DNA of 64,000 nt from Lutraria lutraria (Eukaryota > Mollusca > Bivalvia > Venerida > Mactridae): the NCBI GenBank assembly GCA_964023205.1, contig OZ026841.1, positions 31,262,399 through 31,326,398 of the forward strand. Direction: 5' to 3'. The notes under the pieces were generated by a model. That model did no database searches. It was not told the origin of the DNA and saw only the letters and a program-made list of their open reading frames with translations. The position numbers and the translations under genes are program-made. Positions 61,101 through 64,000 of this stretch are shown in pieces (position 1 is the first letter of the stretch; the number at the start of each line of letters is the position of its first letter).

Positions 61101-63561
61101 TTATTTTGTCTTGTTGACCATTTTAGTTATGGAATTGTCCTCTTTCAAAGTCAACAGCTTAAGACGCTTGTTCATGTGTCTATTGAAGCAGATCATTTCA
61201 CTTGGATTCTGGAACACTACGGACAAAGCATTTAGGAGGAAAATTTTGAAACTAAGGGTAGTTTAAAACATCGGTAAAATATTCCATACCTATCGCCTGT
61301 TTTGTTCATGTTGATAAATTATACTATAATTCATCGCACTGTACACAAGTTTTATGGAAATTTGTGCATTAAAAAGGAAAACAAACTCGACTCAGATTGA
61401 ATCGTTTACCTGTTAGCTTTTAAAGAACATGTGGCTTTAACGATGAACTGCAGTGTAAATTATGCAAGCATCATGGTCAAAGACCCTTCGACTAGCCAGT
61501 CAGATGCTCTACCAACTGAGCTAATCAAGCTTTTAATATTACAGCCAATTTATAAATATGTATACTAAATTGCAACATTCCTCCTTTTTCTCAAATATTT
61601 AATTAATCGTGACAACCACAGGCTCTTTAGATTAACCCAGCCTTTGCTTCATCCTAGCTCTAGGTTGTCCAAGGCAAGTCACACACTTTCAGCACCAAAT
61701 GTAATATACCAGGGCTTTTTTCAACAGGTAGGGGAAGGGGCCTTTTCCTTAAATTTGGGGGATAATAACACATAACTTATGCAAAAGGGGTAGAAACAAC
61801 TTGATGTGAATTGAATTTTAGGGGAAAACTGCATGATTTTAAAGAATTTAGTTAAAGCTACATAAAGAAATAGAACTACTTTTTTAAATAAAATTCCTTG
61901 AACTGTATATACACATATTGTACTATTTTTCAGACTAAGTGGTTGAACCTACAAAATGGGCGATCCGTTTTAATTCTTACATCTTTAAAAGGAATTCAGG
62001 TAAGATAGAACCTATACTTTAGAATCATATACCGGTATTTTTAATAGTTTAAAAAAATGTCTGTTTGTTTCTTATCTTTATTATATTTTATAATTGTTTC
62101 AGTATTAGAATACAATTACCGGTACATGTACTCTGAAAACGTTTAATAAAATATCCAGATTTAGCAAGGTTGTTTTGTTTTCCGTAAGTTATTGATCAAA
62201 TCTTTAGTCATTCTTTTAGATTGTTGGTAATTTGATGTTCGTGCACCTGTTTTATGAACACTTCATGCCTTATTTATGCTTGTAGTTTAAAATGATGAGT
62301 AATTTTCGTAGCATTGATCACAATGCATTGGCTCAGTAATCCAAGTCTAAAAAGAGATGTATTTATTATTCATATTGTAAGCTACATGCTTGATTAACTA
62401 GCATGAATAGTATATTTTTACTTTAGGCAGTATTGCATTTCATTTGCAATTACTTTAATGACAGCTGCTGAACAAAATATTGACATTTACTGGGGTAAAA
62501 TCTGTCATAAATATTCTACCTCTCTGCTGAGATTGGTTTCCAAAGGCAATCTTCTTTGCTCATGCAGATTTATAGTAATTCCTACAACCTATTAGCAAAA
62601 ACCGAGTTGTTCCCTGGTTACAATCACATTTGGTTGACTCATTGAACCTGTTTATTATATGTCTACACATGTTCAGATAGTCATGTCCCTGTATATAATT
62701 TCTTACATTGATAAGACAATTTGGTTGCTGAAATATCCCTTTTCTGTCATTTTTTCTCCCTTTATATTTAAGTTTGAGTGAACTTTCGTGTTATCATATA
62801 TTACAACTAAGTACCAAGGAAAATAAACTGTTCTATCTATGCATACCTATGGAATATTATTTTTCAGATGTTTGAATACGATGGATCAGCTTTGATTTAC
62901 TGGCATGCTTTAGGAGATGTACCTAATGCAGAATCAGCTGGTTTGTTGAATTTTGTATTTTTTGTTTATAACTGTTCAATATTCCCTAAATACATTTCGA
63001 TGTAAAATTATATTATAATACTACATCCTCAAACCAATCATTTTATCCAAAAGGGTGTCTTGATGTATATGTTTATATGGATTTATCCGTACATGTTTGT
63101 GGCCTCATGAATACTGAACAGTAGTATATGACTAATATTGCAAGATCAATGTGTTAATGCCAATTTTCAAATTTATCTACTGCACACACTGATTAGCAAG
63201 TTCCATCAATAAATTATATTATTTTGTAATTCTTCTGGTATAATTAAGTCTTGAATAGCTTCAGTGGTTGATTGGTAGTGCTCTCTGACTAGAAATTATG
63301 AGCCCTTCATGGCTGAGTTTGAATCCAACTGAAACTAGACAAATTTCATATGTGAGAAAGCTGTCCAGATAGCTTACAGAACATTGGTAGTTCTACCCAG
63401 GTATACATCTTGGGTCCTTGTCAACACCATTGAAGCTGGAAAAGTTGCAAAAATATTGAACTCAAGAGGAAAAGAAAGATTATTTATATGCATTTATATT
63501 CCAGAAAATAACAATTTTGGACGTGGTATTGCCACTGTTGGTGATAGTCTACTTTGTGTTG
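58186..63561 (+). CDS. WDR54: WDR54, WD-repeat protein 54 (5' part)
   Basis: Exons 58186-58413, 61934-61999, 62868-62940 and 63505-63561 have matching phases. They give about 142 residues, and the last ends in a donor (GTAAGT), so the gene runs off the right edge. Recognised by SSLICNNLTVLNNAS near the N-terminus, LNYAVIHKYLINMV, LQNGRSVLILTSLKGIQMFE, ALIYWHALGD and GRGIATVGDSLLCVG. These follow the order of vertebrate WDR54 (CNNLSVL, VLLVLTSHRGIQMYES, YWHAL, ARGIA.....ICVG). The family folds as a WD40 beta-propeller and is about 330 residues. Its role is poorly known. ATG 58186 is the first in-frame start after the shared promoter. Intron 1 (3.5 kb) is filled with mobile elements. Confidence 0.92.
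59256..60026. mobile_element. MITE with 21-bp terminal inverted repeats in WDR54 intron 1
   Basis: 59256-59276 (ATGTTTTCGACGGTTTTCAT then T) and 60006-60026 are exact reverse complements. A further TTCTTATGTTTTCGACGGT at 59053-59071 pairs exactly with 60013-60031, so either the element is nested or its left end is duplicated. Interior of about 730 bp is non-coding. Confidence 0.8.
60366..60429 (-). repeat. 64-bp block shared with the CDC23 intron element
   Basis: The reverse complement of this block matches 56301-56364 at 63 of 64 positions. It includes the CRE palindrome TGACGTCA. The flanks do not match over any length, so it is a fragment of the element at 55739-56414 or of a longer relative. 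Confidence 0.9.
60488..60905 (+). repeat. 275-bp tandem unit containing a tRNA-like gene
   Basis: Unit A starts at 60488 and unit B at 60763, both GTAGCGGTGTGGTATATTGT. Each carries a tRNA-like segment (60539-60611, 60810-60882). Unit A continues with a body (CATTTGGTGCCGTGAG, CTAGAGCTAGGATGAAGC, AAAGAGCCTATGGTTGTCGC). Unit B diverges at about 60900. Inverted relatives lie at 60989-61072 and 61489-61713, so this is a mobile, tRNA-derived family. Confidence 0.85.
60810..60882 (+). tRNA. tRNA-like gene, anticodon TGC (Ala-like), probably SINE-derived
   Basis: A full cloverleaf can be drawn. Acceptor GCCCGAT pairs with ATCGGGT (G-U at the end). D arm is ACTC-AGTTGGTA-GAGC, anticodon loop CTTGCAA, T arm GCAGG-TTCGCGC-CCCGC with one mismatch. 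A31-G39 is mismatched. A box (TAACTCAGTTGGTAGAGC) and B box (GGTTCGCGCC) are good. Because it lies in a repeat family, it is more likely a SINE head than a working tRNA. Confidence 0.35.
60989..61072 (-). repeat. Inverted copy of the tRNA-like head
   Basis: Minus strand reads GCAAGCAGGAGGTCATGGGT then TCAAGCC, then GTACATTATTTTCCTCTTCC, then TATCACATTG. It faces unit B, and the pair (60883-60910 against 60985-61020) forms an inverted repeat around a 75-bp spacer. Confidence 0.7.
61489..61713 (-). mobile_element. Inverted copy of the tRNA-repeat, body plus partial head
   Basis: Minus strand reads TATTACATTTGGTGCTGAAAG, CCTAGAGCTAGGATGAAGC, AAAGAGCCTGTGGTTGTCAC, AAAAAGGAGGAATGTTGC, then TTAGCTCAGTTGGTAGAGC. 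The body precedes the tRNA head here, so this copy derives from a tandem or permuted form of the 275-bp unit. Confidence 0.75.
63258..63410 (+). mobile_element. tRNA-derived SINE, 5' part, WDR54 intron 3
   Basis: A-box-like GTGGTTGATTGGTAGTGC near 63266, B-box-like GAGTTTGAATCC near 63316. The body CATATGTGAGAAAGCTGTCC at 63348 matches the SINEs at 6180 and 13215. The tail is missing. Confidence 0.7.
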
Positions 63562-63744
63562 GTAAGTATTTTGTAAAGTTTAAAACATGGATGAAACAAT
63601 CATTTGATCAAATTCTGGAGCATAATTAGTATGATATTTGGATTCTTATCTTTTCTAGTTTTATAGTGACTGTGTAATTTAAGCGAATGAATTAAATTTC
63701 TTTCATAAGGACTGTAGACAGTAAGTGTTGAAGAAGTTATATTG

Positions 63745-63910
63745 TCTGAGGCTATTTTCTCCATCTCTGATCTGAGTGATTCATGTAGGTGAGATGGTAG
63801 TTATTCGCTGTGCAGAAGATAAGTTAGGTTACAGAGTCCAGGAACACAGGAACTTGCTGCTGTATAACAGAAATACTGTTGAAAACAGGCATAAAACCTA
63901 AAAAAAGACA
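63745..63910 (+). mobile_element. SINE, 3' part, downstream of WDR54 exon 4
   Basis: Holds CATGTAGGTGAGATGGTAG, GAGTCCAGGAACACAGGAAC, then ATAACAGAAATACTGTTGAA and AACAGGCATAAAACC. Body and tail match the family. The head is decayed. Confidence 0.7.
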
Positions 63911-64000
63911 TTAAAAAATGAATTATTAAAGTGCAAGTTTCAGGTTGGTTTAGTATTGTTAATATATGAATCAGAGATCTATATGACTGACTCTGAAAAA

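Overview
The window is animal nuclear DNA: AT-rich, with short coding exons (47 to 495 bp) separated by GT/AG introns and a dense load of small mobile elements. The gene homologies, the tRNA-derived SINEs and the element types point to a mollusc, probably a bivalve. That placement is inferred from family knowledge and was not tested by a search.

Five protein-coding genes can be read. (1) A failed-axon-connections (FAXC)-like, GST-fold membrane protein, + strand, 5158-17510, six exons; the exon 3/exon 4 join creates a TGA codon and needs checking. (2) A small secreted EF-hand protein, - strand, 24142-26466, four phase-consistent exons with an unresolved 3' end. (3) A CYP26-like cytochrome P450, + strand, 38760-42960, four exons, complete at 465 aa, with a TATA box. 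(4) CDC23/APC8, the TPR subunit of the anaphase-promoting complex, - strand, 48726-58053, 13 exons, complete at 585 aa. (5) The 5' part of WDR54, + strand, 58186 to beyond the right edge, four exons visible. CDC23 and WDR54 are head to head with 132 bp between their start codons, so they probably share a bidirectional promoter. CYP26 and CDC23 are convergent.

The rest is mobile and repetitive DNA. It includes a mariner transposase remnant (27602-27964), a LINE 3' end (about 2040-2580), and several MITE-like elements with clear terminal inverted repeats (8909-9682, 22441-23006, 28330-28561, 49738-49901, 55739-56414, 59256-60026). There are two large elements with hairpin ends and internal tandem repeats (18321-19373 and 30253-31526). 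At least six SINE copies share a common body and tail. A tRNA-containing 275-bp unit is repeated at 60488-60905. Several foldback elements form near-perfect hairpins. Two minisatellites stand out: a 29-bp unit at 28930-29655 and a 30-bp unit at 33016-35139, the latter open in three frames.

Apart from the shared CDC23/WDR54 promoter, the five genes show no common pathway. No prokaryote-style operon, CRISPR array or integrated viral gene was seen.
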